Shown: piece by piece, positions 11,080 through 23,599 of the stretch
Layout of the letters: each line of letters opens with the position of its first letter
Numbering within the stretch: position 1 is the first letter of the stretch
Source of the DNA: Takakia lepidozioides
Lineage: Eukaryota; Streptophyta; Takakiopsida; Takakiales; Takakiaceae
DNA length: 64,000 nucleotides
Direction of reading: 5' to 3'
NCBI GenBank assembly: GCA_030704615.1
Contig: CM060734.1
Span: 43,850,042-43,914,041 of the forward strand
Translations under genes and position numbers: made by a program
Notes under the pieces: model-generated
What the model saw: the letters and a program-made list of their open reading frames with translations, nothing else
Database searches by the model: none
What the model was told of the DNA's origin: nothing

Positions 11080-12051
11080 CTATTTGATTTCACATGGGTT
11101 GCCTTCCCAATAGCGGTCATTCCGTTCTCCTTCTTTCTTGAAGAAGGGGCAAGTGCTGCTTTGACATATGAGCTTTCCAACACAAAGAACCTTACTACAT
11201 TTCACATGATCTGGAACACCAGACATATTGTAGGTATTGGTCTTGCACCAAAGATGACCATCAAACTTGCGGTCCATGCCTTGGAGGGACTGTGAACCAC
11301 GGTCCGTACGTAGTTTGACCACGGGGGGGAGTTCATGGATCACTTTTCCATCAAAAGCTCGAGGAAGACACCAAACACGATGCACTGGAATGTGACTATA
11401 GTCCAAGGTAGAAAGCTCTCCTTTTGATCCATTCCTCCGAGCAATGGCCAAGATACTCAAAATGGACAACACACCAGAAGGAAATGCAGATGTAGCCTCC
11501 CCTGCTAGTCGTGGAGATGAAGATAAACCCCTCGCAGATTTGCAACAATCAGACGTGGTGTTGTCCAATGGAGTTTTCCGAGGCTTCATGTCGTGAAGCA
11601 AGACCGTATGAGCAGATGAGGAAGGTTGAGATCCACAAAATACACTCTTAGAAACCTCAACACAATCCGAATTATGAGACCCCAAGCTCGCCGAATCTGC
11701 AACCTCCTCCTTCAATTTACAACTCCCATTTGTCACAGCTTGATCGTTCTTTCTTGCAATAGAAGTGTGCCTCTCATCATGTGACTGTGTATAGCTCGTA
11801 CCTGTGACACGGTACTTGGAGAAAGTGTCTGGAAACAACTCCCATTGCTTTTGGCCGTCATTGAAAACTGGAAGCAACACTGTGGAGGCATCATCATCTC
11901 CATCATCCTCCAAAAACACTGAACCCGGAACAAGTTTGAATCTATTGCATAACCAAGGTTCTGGGATAATGCACTTGTTTCCATTGCAAGGATAACGAAC
12001 CACTTTTGCATCAGGTGGACATGAAAGCACTGCATATTTTGGTGTAGACAT
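11080..12051 (-). pseudogene. M1 MULE-like transposase, N-terminal part
   Basis: ATG at 12051 opens a 323-residue frame. Its last third matches the M2 transposase: LQGMDRKFDGHLWCKT here against LQGMDKKHDGHHWCRT in M2, then a C-x-C-type cluster (CVGKLICQSSTCPF against CVGHCKCLNISCP) and a WEG end. The first part aligns loosely with the M2 N-terminus (acidic linker, then a YRV motif). I infer a DNA-binding zinc domain. The DDE core and SWIM finger found in M2 are absent because the gene is cut by the inversion and by the LTR element. It is transcribed away from the ParB/methyltransferase-like gene. Confidence 0.65.
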
Positions 12052-12086
12052 TTGGCAATGCCCTCAAAGTTTGAGAGAAAATACAA

Positions 12087-12665
12087 AATGAATGAAAGCG
12101 CACATCTTGCAAGACCTTATGCAAATACATTAAATGGCTTACATTACTTATGTGTATCATCAATCCAGAAGGTCCAAATTTTTTGAGGCATGTGCTCCAT
12201 CCATATTATTCTCTGACAGAAACAACTAAATGGACTATCCCCTATTTTTAAGACGACGGCGCCGTTGTTGAGATCTTAGAATCCAATGTACTGCCTTCTT
12301 CTTATGAGCATATGAAACATAAATGCTCTGCATGTTTCCATTTATTTTACAACCAATCGTTGATTAATCGTCCAACTATGAACTGACACACTAGACGGCA
12401 CAATTTATTTACAATCAAATCCCATGACATGTATGTTGATTTGTTCTTTGATTACTCATGTATGAGTAATGAGTACAAGTATTTGTGGCGACAATTGGCT
12501 CTAAAACCAATAAATTGATTAAGACACCCATAACAAAATATTTAGTTACTTTATCACTTACTTTATATTGTATTATGAAGGCGCCGCCACAAAGTAATAT
12601 GTCAATCGTACATTCTGAGGATCCACGTGTAACCCATGTAGTCCAAAAAACACTAACGCCAGAGT
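12087..12665. other. M1 interior between the divergent genes, no gene seen
   Basis: A/T-rich, with no supported reading frame. By analogy with M2 this should hold promoter sequence for the divergent pair, but no clear TATA box decides it. Confidence 0.4.
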
Positions 12666-12669
12666 GTAT

Positions 12670-12815
12670 AAAAAATGTTCACATTTCAGATTTGGCCAAT
12701 TTGGCATTTTCCTTAGGCTTCGCCCTTGCCCCCCTTTCCCCCCGCTCTCCTTGGCGGGGGCAGGTTTGAACCCGCAACCTAGTGGAAAATACACCACAAC
12801 CTTACCAACAAGCCA
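12670..12815 (-). mobile_element. tRNA-derived SINE head
   Basis: Minus strand 'gcatggcttgttggtaagg' resembles an A box and 'gcgggttcaaacctg' is a good B box. A G-rich body ('gagagcggggggaaagg') follows. Inserted between the two M1 genes. Confidence 0.5.
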
Positions 12816-13001
12816 TGCTCTATTCAATGAAACAACCTCTACTTTTTTGTTAATAAACTGTTTCTTTTCAGTTAAACTTGTTGCCATTACTACATGACTA
12901 ACCCGGTATCATTACTACACTAACGTAGTCTAGTATACTTGCACATTATCTTTTGCCACTCCCCCAAACAAACACACACAAACTACACAAGCACTTAACA
13001 C

Positions 13002-16000
13002 GTCTCTAGTCTCTACACCCTGGAGACTCCCGTTGCGAAGAGGAGACGGAGGCGCCGCATCTCGGCCTTATACTATACCACCCCGAGGCAACGAGCTGCT
13101 CGAGGGGGAGGCGTTGCCAGTGGTGGTGGTGGTAGAGGCAAGCTGCGGACGGAGAAGGTAAGCTGTAGTTTTGTTTTTTTATCATGACCTGCACTTAGGC
13201 ATATGCGCCATCGCATAAGCCCCACCAAGTTGATCCTTATCTAGCACATCCGCCGGCGCAGATGCCTAAGTCACTTCAAGTCTCACAAGTTTGTGAATCT
13301 CCACACATACACACAACCGTCTCCGCCGGCGGAGATAGCTCATTCCCCTTGGTTTTTTCTGATGCTTGGAAGGGCTGGGCTGCCACCTCCGCCGGCGCAT
13401 ACCGTTGGAGCTGGGATGCTCGCATGTTTCAGGAAGTGCTCCTCTATTCCCATCCCGTTTATTTTTTTGCATGCTCATACGTTGCTGATGCTCGGAGCGG
13501 GTTGGGCTGGCGTATCTGCTGGCGCATACCTGTGCAGCAGGGCTGCTCAAATGTTTCAGGAAATTCTCCCCTTTTCCATCTTCTTTGTTTTTCCGCATGC
13601 TGATGCTCCGAGTGGGCTGCACTGGCATATCCGCCGGCGCATACCCATTGAGTACATTCTTTTTTGCTCAGATCATAGGTTTCAGGAACCTCCTGCAAGC
13701 GTCTCCACCGGCGGAGACACTTGGAGCTTGGTTTTTTTTGCATATTCCCTGTGTTACGAAAGCTCCAAAGCGCCAAGGCTGCCACCTCTGTCAACACAGA
13801 CCCGTGCAGCAGGGCTGCTCACATATTTCAGGAAGTTCTCCCCCCCTTCCATCTCTTTTGTTTCTCCGCATTCTCATAAGTTGTTGATGCTCCGAGCGGG
13901 CTGGGCTGCCATATCCGCCGGCGCATACCCATTGAGCACAATCTTTTTTTGCTTAGCTCCTAGGTTTCATGCAAGCATCTCCGCTGGCGGAGATGCTTGG
14001 AGCTTGGTTTTTTGTTGTATATTCCTTGTGTTACGTAAGCTCCAAAGTGTCGAGGCTGCCACCTCCGTCGGCGCAGACGCTTGGGGAACCTTCCATATTT
14101 TGGTTGATCACAGTATTCAAGTATCTCAAAGCTTCTACGTTGCCACCTCCACAACTCCACATGCTTCCATAGGCCTAGTTTGATCTTTCAAGGTGCTCCT
14201 GTACGTTTGGCTACAACCTCCCTTCCATGGTATGCGCTGGCGCATATGCTTGGAGCTCCTTGAGCAAAAATTTCTTCAAGGGCCTCAAATCTTGTCAAAT
14301 TTTGAGTTGGTTGCACATATGTGTCATATGCGCTGGCGTAGGTGGTCGGAGGTCCTCTGTCGGGATGCTCACGCCTGTATTCTGCTGCAAGTTGTAAGCT
14401 TTGAAAGACAAGGATATTCATGGAATTAGTTGACTATCCAAATTCATTTGTTTTCTTCATGCAACCATGACACTGAACTGCTCTTTTACATATTATACAT
14501 TCACACATGTGCTCTTCTCATACACTGACATCTTGAACTGTTTTGGTCTATGGAATTAGGAAATTACTACTACAACTGAAGCTGTGGAGGCCGGGACGCT
14601 TGCAACCATTACTGACGACATTGATGCAGGGAATTGGGGGGCAGATGAGTATGAAGAGGATACAACATCTAGTGATCCTCTTTCTCTACATGCCAAACAG
14701 GCAATTATTCTGGAAAAGAAACAAGATTTGAATGTAACTTTCAGGTCCCTCCTCATTGAGGATGGAGTTATGGACATTCCATTGTGTCGCATGATTTCTA
14801 TGCAGGTTGTTAGGCCCGCCCTTGCCAACGACATCCTAAAGCTTAGAGGAGACTTCTATTCTGGATACCATCCAGGAGCAGCCGTGTTCTATGTTTCTGT
14901 TGAGGGGATTGATGGATCTACTGTAGATGTAGGTCCTGATATCATCTCTACATGGGATAGTCATTGGAAAATAGTCAATGATGAGTTTGAGAAGTATCTT
15001 GAGTCCAAGCCAAAGTTGCATCATCTTCGGGGGAAGATGTTTCATGTCTAGGATGGGAATCATAGGCTTCAAGCATGGTATCCCTATATCAATGAAGTTC
15101 ATGGGGCCAACTTGTCAAGACATGTCTGTGTGACAAGTTGGGTGCTCAATGCGGACATTGAAAATCATGGTTCCCTCAGGTCCATCATGGATGGAGTGAA
15201 TGTGTGAGTTTCCTTTCTATTCTTCATTTACTTTCATGTTCAATGTTGTCATGTTCTTGCTCAATGGATGTACATATACACATCTTCTTTCTAATGATCA
15301 TATTTTATATGTGCAGGGCAACAGAGAGGGCACATGTTACATCCAAATTTGTGCACTTGGTTTGCAAGGTCAATATGATTGGCCTTACACCTGTCTCTGA
15401 ATGGAAGAATGTATTGAGGAAAGAGCAATACGACGAATGCATCAAGAAAGCAGGAAAGACTTGGTATAACCTGACAGTCCATGCAATGACAGAGATTTTG
15501 TACAAGGTAACATCATGTCTTAACCAAGTTTCATTCTTTGCATCCATGGACAAGATTCACCTCTGGTTCATGTTATGAACTGTTTTGGTTCTTTTGGCAG
15601 CATGATATTATTGAGGCCCAACGCATGGCGGGGGAAGCTTACAAACTTGCTGAGGGGCCAAAGAGTCAAGAGGGCCTTGAAGATACAATGAGACAGGTTG
15701 GATTGAAAGCAAGGGAGCAACACAAGAGTCAGCTTGTGAAGTTGCTTCCTATTGCTGATCCAACCCTTGGAGAGGGGTTTCTCCAAGAACTTAAACTGCA
15801 TTGGTCACGTGTAAAGGCAGGATCAGAGGAAATGACCCAAGAGAAAATGGTGAACATTGCTACCGCCCGGGTGGATCCTGAAGAAAAGGTGGAATGGCTA
15901 CATATATGGAATGGAGACCAAACACTTCACGACCGTAATTTTTTTCCACCCGGGCCTATCAGTGGGCCAACACTTGATCCTTGGCTGAATAGAAGGACTT

Positions 16001-18715
16001 TTTGGTGGCAGGTACATATACAATCACTATCTTCTCAATGCAATTAATTCATTTTGTTGATGACACATTAACATAGTTATTTAACTGACTGTATTTTCTG
16101 GCAGCTTCGCAAGGTTGCCTTGGCTCAGTTTGCCTTGTACACCACTCAGCTTGGCCAATTTCATGTTGCCTTGGAGGAAGGAGAGAGTGAGAGTCTGGGA
16201 GACTACATGGATACATGGAAGATGACTCATTTCAATGAGTTGTTTCATAGAGAGTTCTCATTGCCAAAGGAGCCATTCAGAGGCAATGATTGGGAACAAC
16301 AAACAGGTGGGGAGAAGGTGGTGAGACGGATTTTATTCAGGTACCATCTTTCCATTGCATTGTACATGGATAGTGTATACACCTTGTAAGTCAAAAATGT
16401 CTATGCTTCAAGTATTTTTCTAGTACATTGGGATATACATGTTTCTTAATGTGCTTGTTCAATTGTTGAACAGGTTGCATAAATATTTGTCTCCACAATA
16501 ACTTTGAATGTGTTTGTATTTTAGGTACATGAGATTTGTGCTTGTACCGAGTGATCGACTTAAGGCTGAGCCCAAGTTTCTGATGGCCTGGAAGTTTGGT
16601 GCTCAACAAGCTTCCATGTACACACCTGCAATTGAGGAAGATTGGGGTGTGGAACACCGGGAAGGGGGGGGTTGGTATTTGGATATGCCCAAGGGTACTA
16701 TCCCCTATGCAGAAATGGGACTTCATAAGGAATGTGTTCGTAGGCAATCAGTGAGTGATGAAGGGGGTATCTCCACTGAAGTCCCTGTTCTTGATCTGGA
16801 GCATGCAGAACAGATTGCTACACAGGCCGCTGACGCTGTAGCCCAAGTGGTCCCTGCCATTGTGGGTGTACCAAAACGCAAATCACGAAAAAGAAAAGGT
16901 GCGGATGTCAATGCAAGTGTGGCCCCCAATGCAGGTGTGGCTTCTATTGCTGGTCCTATTGGTAGTTCTTCACATCCTTCAAATCAGTTGGTTGTAGTGC
17001 TTGCACCTACTACTCGAGGAAACAAGCCAAAGGCAGGCGAACATCCTTACAGTGCAGTGTCATTTTCTGGTGGTGCACCTAGCATGTATCGCATGAAGAT
17101 CATGCCTACTCATTTCATTGATATGGTGGAGGCCTCAAGTACATCTCCTGATGCGACCTTGAAAGAGCTCATGGAGTTCTTAAAAAATGTGAGTTTCCCC
17201 CAACAAACAAACTTGAATGTAAGGAATTCTTCGATGTTTTTATATCCTCATCATCCGGCTATTGACTCCTACATTTTCTGTATGTTGTTTGCAGTTGCCA
17301 GGAACTTGGTCTAGTGTTGTGGATGGAAAAAGCGTGCATGTGGCTGTGGACATGATCATCGTGGACTGCCCAACAGGAATGCCTGTACAGGGCTGTTTGG
17401 ATGGTGTATAGGTTCCTCCCTGGAATGCTTTTGATAAACGGTATTGGGAGTATGCATTCTCTATTGCTAATGACCTGTTGGATGACAATGGATGCTTGGT
17501 GTTCTTGCAGGGCTCCGATGATTCATTTGCATTGGAGCTCTTTTCTTACTCCAGGGGCAGCTCTATTTCCGTATTATCAAGGAATTATACTTGCATCAAT
17601 ACCACCCCTCTACACACTCAGACAGGAAAGGTAAAAATCATCCCTCTTCAATATCTCATTGTTTGATGTTTCATCTTCCTACTCTCATACATATTATTAA
17701 ACCATCCGGGTGCACTGTTTTTGTGGAAATGGCACGTCTAACAGACCATGTTCTTCCACGCCCATGTCCTCACCAAGCAAGGAGGACTATTCAAACTGCG
17801 TGAGTCTGACAAAGTTGTGGACCCCCTTGCAGACCCTGTTGAGTTGGATGCCATCTACAACCACATTCCAGATGTTGCACTACCCATGCAAACTCCTCGA
17901 CAAGCCTGGAGGGGTGCGCGAGACCGTAGTCCCGCCTTCATGCAAGTGTTGTTGGAGACATGCTCACCTCCTGGCTCCCGCATTTTGGATCTCACAGCTG
18001 GCACAGGTTTGCATTGGTCTCCATTTTGTAATTAAAATCTTCTGAGCTGATTCATGATCATTAACTGTTATCCGATATAATATCATCATTGCATGTTTTT
18101 TTCCTGCAGGTTCTACATTTATTGCTGCCCGCGAGTCTGGACGTCACGTATTTGGTCTTGAGGGGGACCAGACGTTGTATGCAGCACGTCTCTCTGCACT
18201 TCAAAATACTCAACCCGTTTTGGTTTCATCTGTGGTAACTCCAACCATTCAACGCCCTGTGAGTTTGTTGGAACCCCCCGCTCCTAAGGTGGCGCGCAAG
18301 CTTGGTCTTCATCTCGGCAGTAGTACTTCCTAGTGAGTATGTCTCGCCTCCATTCCCTTTGTTGCAATCTCTATATTATTTGCAAAGCAAACCATTCCCA
18401 TTTGATTTGTTAACATAAGTATACATGTATGTGTGATGCAGTGATGGGATTGTGCGGACCATCTACGATAGTCTACCCCAAAGTCCTCTTTCATCGTTTT
18501 ATCTACCTTCGTATGCCGAGTCCCAAGCTTTGCATTCAATACATCAACAACGTGATGTAGGTCTTTCCAATGATCTCTTGTTTGACCGAAGAGCAGCTAT
18601 TGTTGGACAATCCGTGGATAGGTTGCGTAGAGTTGAGGCTTTCATGGATGTGTATGCCTCTGAATCACAGGCTTATGACACGGATGATGAAGTATCAGCT
18701 GATGATGTTATGTAG
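13002..18715 (+). pseudogene. M1 ParB-like / DNA methyltransferase-like protein gene
   Basis: Exons inferred from splice sites and alignment with M2: about 13002-13157, 14560-15203, 15317-15506, 15601-16011, 16105-16340, 16525-17188, 17295-17630, 17745-18006, 18110-18332 and 18442-18715. Exon 1 encodes a basic, Gly-rich segment (KRRRRRR, then GGGGRGK), a possible nuclear signal; no in-frame ATG was found, so the start is unresolved. Exon 2 has GKMFHV-stop-DGNHRL, a ParB-type DGxHR motif split by TAG at 15049 where M2 has Trp. Exon 7 has VDMIIVDCPTG at the position of methyltransferase motif IV, then a TAG at 17409. Exons 8-9 give RILDLTAGTGS and GRHVFGLEGD, a SAM-binding motif I and following strand. 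The protein ends in an acidic tail (YDTDDEVSADD). Order IV then I is that of beta-class amino-methyltransferases. Apart from the two TAG codons the frame is open across every junction. Confidence 0.75.
13240..14345. repeat. M1 palindromic repeat array (TCCGCCGGCGGA type)
   Basis: About twelve short dyads built on CTCCGCCGGCGGAG or its variants (CGCCGGCGCATA, GCTGGCGCATA) occur near 13249, 13320, 13388, 13512, 13630, 13704, 13914, 13978, 14066, 14235 and 14328. Larger units ('cttggttttt', 'gaagctccaaag', 'caggaagttctcc') repeat between them at about 270-310 bp. It lies in the long first intron of the plus-strand gene, between the divergent genes, the same place as the 116-bp array in M2, though the sequence is unrelated. 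Confidence 0.65.
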
Positions 18716-19760
18716 GTAATTAGAAATTACATATACAATACATTGTCCTCATTGTCAGTCCGAATTTTTTGTTATTTTTTATGATACATGTATTTCTCTC
18801 TAGTGTAAGGTAAAACAAATGGGGCAAATGACATGGTGTTGAAATCAGATTTCACGTTATCTTCCTGTCATTTGATTTATCTATGTAATAGTTTGTACAT
18901 AGATCTCTACTGCATTTCATAGATCCCTTTACCTTAATGCAAGTTCGACATGCACTTCAACACTATCAAATTTCATCATTAGTAAGATCAACCCTTATGA
19001 GTATTGTGGCATGTTATGTACACACAGGGTGACTATCTTTATCTCATTAGTGTTTCATTTCGTTAGTGTTTCAAGTCTGAATGGGTAGTGTAGTGGTATG
19101 AACTAGGCTTGATACCCGATAGGTTGTGGGTTCTATCTCTGATGGACATTATGTTTTTGTAAAATAAAAATGTTTCAGAAGATAGATATATAGATACTGC
19201 AAAACCTATGTAACAAAGCTCCCTAGCATTGTCAAGCTCCCTAGCATTCCCTTAGCATTGCTCCATTCTGAACTTCAAACTAGACTCCCACCATTGGAAG
19301 AGCCCGTACCTTCACCATTTGTATCTAACAAGGAGCCGTGCTTCGTCACTTTTTAATTTTTCGACCTTTTTTCTCATGTTGGAAAGCCATAAAAGCAACA
19401 TGTTCATCTCCCATTCCTACACTCACCCATGTGGAATAATAATACAATAAATATGGAATATTCTATATAGAATATTCTTATTCCATCCTTTGATATTTTG
19501 ACTATGGACCCTAAGATTAGATGAATCACAATTTTTATTTTTTTTTGGGTACCCTTATTTAAGTGTTGTGCATATAAAATTGTTCCTATGCATATCTAAA
19601 ATTTGTATGCACGCATACATTCCTCCATATGCATGCATTTGTGTGCGCATATAGTATAGGCTACCTCCGAGAGTATAATCTGTTAGTTCCTCCATAACTT
19701 CAATGCTATAACATTGATGGTCTTTCCCTTCGAGACGCATCAGCACGTACTTCTTCCACA
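18716..19760. other. Intergenic, with a SINE-like head at about 19075-19185
   Basis: Mostly A/T-rich with no gene. At 19075-19185, 'gggtagtgtagtggtatgaac' and 'gtgggttctatctct' sit at A- and B-box spacing and are followed by an A-rich end, so an old tRNA-derived SINE is likely. The right end of M1 may lie in this stretch, but no terminal motif was recognised. Confidence 0.4.
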
Positions 19761-19783
19761 TGGTATAATTCATGTTTTCTGAC

Positions 19784-20530
19784 CTAAATGGAATCTTGCA
19801 ATTCCATTCTCTTTCCCCATTCCGTTCTCATGGTAGGTAACAGGAATTCCACTGGAAGTAAGGCTTTCATACCATAAACTAATTGGAATGGTGTATACTT
19901 AGTGGTGATTTTATATGAAGTCATGTATGACCACAAAGCTGTCAGCAGCTTTGTATCCCAATCCGTTCTGTTTGCATTGACTATCTTAGCCAAGATAGTA
20001 CATAGTATTTTGTTGGTAGCCTCTGCCTGTCCATTACCCTGTGGGTAATATGTTGTACTCTTCCTATGCACAATCATGAACTCTTTAGTCAATAATTCAA
20101 TGGTCTCATTAATGAAGTGACTTCCCTGATCACTGATCTAAGGGACAGCCAATCGTGTAAGTATGTTCTCATACATGAACCTTGCTGTGGACTTGGCTGT
20201 GTTGTCCCTCAAAGCTTTAGCTTCCACCCACTCCGTAGTATAATCAGTGGCTGTAATTATGTACCTGTTCCGTGTATTCTTGGCTGGTGGGTTAATCGGT
20301 CCAACAAAGTCTAGTCCCCATTTAGGCATTGTAGGATGCAAGGCCATCCTTCCAGATCTCTGCAAAGGTCCTAGCCTCTGACATTCATCACAACTCTGAC
20401 AATACTTGGTACATCTTTGAGCAAAGTAGGCCACCAGTAACCTGCGAGTAGTATCTTCCTACTGGTAGTCTCTTCTCCAAAATGACCTCCAGCCACTCCT
20501 TTATGAACTTCCTCCAAAACTTAATTTACT
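19784..20530 (-). pseudogene. Ty3/gypsy integrase fragment
   Basis: Two minus-strand frames join across a stop. The upstream one has the zinc-binding CxxC (CQSCDECQ) and WGLDFVGPI with the first catalytic Asp. It runs through [10 protein letters not shown]. The downstream one has HRKSTTYYPQGNGQAEATNK, with the catalytic Glu replaced in context by the usual GQAEATN, and then WDTKLLTALW. These are standard core-domain landmarks of Ty3/gypsy integrase. Protease, reverse transcriptase and LTRs are absent. It is a broken fragment of an element different from the two gypsy elements on the plus strand. Confidence 0.8.
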
Positions 20531-20572
20531 TCATGGTGGCACACACATCCAAAGACAGCCCCGGGGACCAAG

Positions 20573-21005
20573 GTGTTCAGCCACAAGGCCGTGGTGTACT
20601 GGAGCAGAGGAGCAGGAGCTACACAAGTTTGTGCAATCAGACACGGTTGTAGCCGGACACGCTCTGCACAAGGCAACCACGAGCGGGGGTTCATTAACAA
20701 TGACAAGTTTGTTCTGCGTGAAGAAGATGCAGTCATTCGCAATGAGGACACCCGCAACCGTCTCAAAGCTTTCGAGTTGAGAGACTATAGGACCCTACCT
20801 GTTTTCTTTAGTGTTCAGTGAGCGAGAGATAGGGGAGTATTGCTTTGTCTCTACTTGGCAGAGAGAGGAGGAGGGTTGGTTAGAGCGAGCTACTGTAGCT
20901 TGGGATAAGGTTAGTGGTAGGTTTCTGGACATAGATATACCTCCTACACCTTATAATCATGCAGAGAGAGGTACTTTGAGAGAAGTCTGGCAGTTGATAG
21001 CATAG
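20573..21005 (+). pseudogene. Unknown 5' ORFs of the methyltransferase gypsy element
   Basis: Two overlapping frames (20573-20821 and 20811-21005) look protein-like, with charged residues in a balanced mix: FINNDKFVLREEDAVIRNED, then YCFVSTWQREEEGW and VWQLIA. They probably formed one frame before a frameshift near 20815. No family is recognised. They lie between the broken left end and gag, so they may be an extra gene of the element or a remnant of an unrelated insertion. Confidence 0.35.
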
Positions 21006-21518
21006 ATCAGGATTTAGATCTTGCTTGGTCGGGCTTCTATTCTTCCCCTCCCTATCTTTACCATTTCATTACTTTGTACTTGTAGTTGCCAAAGCCTCTC
21101 TTGGTGGAGGCCAGTCAGTCGGGGGTTTTGGGTTGGGATATTCTGCAGGTCAGCACTGCAGATGGATTTTGGTGTGGGGGTGTTGATGTTTGATTTGGTG
21201 TTTGGATCCCCCCCAACACCTGCATGCTTGACTGTGCGCCATGTTGGTTTTGTGGGGCGCTTGCTTTCATAGGGATTAGGCCGGATTTGAATCACCGGTC
21301 AATCTAGAGTATACTGTCGGTGGTGAGGCTGGAGTGATGACCACAAGACCACCAGTTGTTTCTTCTATGGTGAGGTTGGGTTGATGACCAGCCAACCATA
21401 GGAGTTCTTACGGTGGATGCAGGTGCAGTTGCCCTGAGCCACTGGGATATGCCTTAAACTGCAACAGGTGCCCACCCGTGTCACTATTAGAATTAGTATT
21501 AGAGTCTTATAGTGTCAC

Positions 21519-22985
21519 GTGGGGGAGGTGCACATTGTGAGTGTCATCACGGAGTTACCCAAGGGTTTTGAGGGGAGTACGGCTACAGGTAACAGTGAGA
21601 GTGGGTTCACAAGACGAGGTATTTGGTTTAGACCACCTTCACCTCCACCCTCAACTAGTGCAGAGTCAGACACAGACTCGGAGGCTTCATCAACAGGTGT
21701 TCAGTTTCATTCGTCATTGTTGTGAGACGACATGGAGGAGATGTATGGAGCTACCAAGGGGCCTCGTAGGTACTCTGGAGCTGTGGGCACAATCGAGTTG
21801 GATGACTTTATCCAGGAGTTTGACAGCTGGTGTGAATTGCAGCAGATGCGCAATCCACAGCTATTCACTCCATTCATGGCGTGGAAGGGACTGTTACAGC
21901 ATTGGAATGCCCGCCATATGGACGATTACCACGAATTCAGGCGAGGACATGAAGCAGAGATTGAGGAGTGGAGGATATTGGTCACCTTGACTACGTCTCC
22001 ATTACTCGAGCCGACACCAGTAGCTGCATCAGTACCAATAGCTCCCACTGCCAGCACTAGTAGTGGAACAGATAGTGCCGGTACTTCTGCAGGTGGTACC
22101 AGTTCAAAAGGTGCTACTACTCCTCCTGCCACGACTACAACACATGTGCCTAGATTCAACCCGGTGGTGGAGTTCTTCCAGGTTGCGGAGGAACTACCAA
22201 GTGTACGGACAGAGAAGCTGCGAAGTTTGCAAGACTTCCAGCGCAAACCCAGTGAGAGCCTGCGAGAGGCCTACACTCGTATGAGGCGCTTGATAAGTGT
22301 GACCCAAGGGGTTACTGAAGCTCAGGCAATCCAGTTCTGGTATGGAATTTTGGACAAGGAGCTCAGGAGAAGGGTGCGGGATGCAACCCTGTTACAAGCA
22401 GCCCAACCCACATTAGCAGATGTGTTTCTGCTGGCTGAGCGGATTGATTGAGCTCAACATGGTGGAGGAGCGAGTTGTTACCATTGGATTTGGCAAAGAC
22501 ATGCCTGCACGAGGCGCAGCTACCAGCCCACAGGCACAAGGGACTGCCCAACAGCGTGGTCAGGGGGGCAAGGTTTCCAACCCAAGTTTCATGGAGCTTA
22601 CAGGGGACCTCAGGTGCAGAGGCCCGTGGCATCTTTTGCAGGCCAACAGCAACCAGGGGTGATATGTTGGACATGTGGAGGACCCCATGTCAAGAAAGAT
22701 TGCCCAGAGAGTGGCAAAAGGCCGACACAAGCACAGCCTGCACAGTTGCAGTGTGGGCATTATGGCAAGTAGGGGCATGGAGATGCCCAGGCCAGTTCCA
22801 AGGGAACAATGGTGGCCGGGGGCGAGGTGGACCAGCCCAGAGAGGACAAGGTGGCCGGGCACGAGGTGCAGGCCAAGGGCAAGCTCAACATGGCCAAGGA
22901 CGCGGAGGTCAGGGTGTTGACCAAGGCATGGCCAACCGGCTTCAGCAGCTAGAGCAGAGGCTCGCTGCCATGGCTACAGCTCAGG
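21519..22985 (+). pseudogene. Gag and nucleocapsid of the methyltransferase gypsy element
   Basis: The first frame runs 21519-22451 with an internal TGA at 21723. It has a Ser/Pro-rich start, a Trp-rich helical stretch (MAWKGLLQHWNARHMDDYH) and a capsid-like end (REAYTRMRRLISVTQGV...QFWYGILDKELRRRVRDATL), typical of the retrotransposon gag family. After a TGA at 22449 and a frame change, CWTCGGPHVKKDCP (about 22666-22707) is a CCHC zinc knuckle. A Gly/Arg/Gln-rich stretch follows. Gag packages the RNA into cytoplasmic particles. Broken by stops and frameshifts. Confidence 0.75.
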
Positions 22986-23599
22986 TGGTACCGGCTCCCA
23001 GGCGGGATGGATGGTCCACCTCCTGCTCCTGAGGGAGGAGATATGGGAGGCATGGGATTCATGTGCGGAGCAGCACTACCACTAGAGCAGGTGGAGTCTG
23101 CTGCAGCCGTGACTCGAGGAGCAGCACGAGTTCCTGAGCCACGAGGTGCAGAGGTGGAATTGGATCCACAGCGTGGGGAGGCAAGCCGTCAGGCGAGGCT
23201 TCCTCAGTCATTCACATTGGCGGAGACAGTGTCGACGCCATCCATGGCACCTAGTTCTCGCCCGACTGTTACCGAGGCGGAGGTTACTATGCCATTGGGG
23301 AGAGCTACACGTGCAGCACTGACACCTGCTGCCAAGGCTAGTGCAGCCGGTGTGTTGTTGGGGGCAGCCACCTCTGTGTGTCAAGCCCCACTGTTCTCGG
23401 CAACCATGATTGCGACGCCGGGGTAAGACCAGCTGCAGTGTTCAGACTAGCAGCAACACTCTGTGAGAGTGGGGAGGTCACTTCATCTTCTGCGGAGTTA
23501 GTGGAAGGTGTAGTGGCAGAGGGATCCTCGGATTTGAGGGTCAAGACTGCCACGGCTGCGCCATGGCAAGCTGCAGCTGCCAGGTTGACGGAGCTGCCA

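Larger units (their letters stand above)
10858..18760. mobile_element. M1: decayed two-gene DNA transposon related to M2
   Basis: M1 holds two divergent genes homologous to the pair in M2 (49282-61191): a transposase N-terminal part on the minus strand and a ParB/methyltransferase-like gene on the plus strand, with palindromic repeats between them. The left side is cut at 10857, where the LTR element begins, so the catalytic half of the transposase is missing. The right end is not resolved; 18716-18760 is simply the end of the last exon. Protein similarity to M2 is clear but moderate, so the two are old relatives and not recent copies. Confidence 0.75.
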
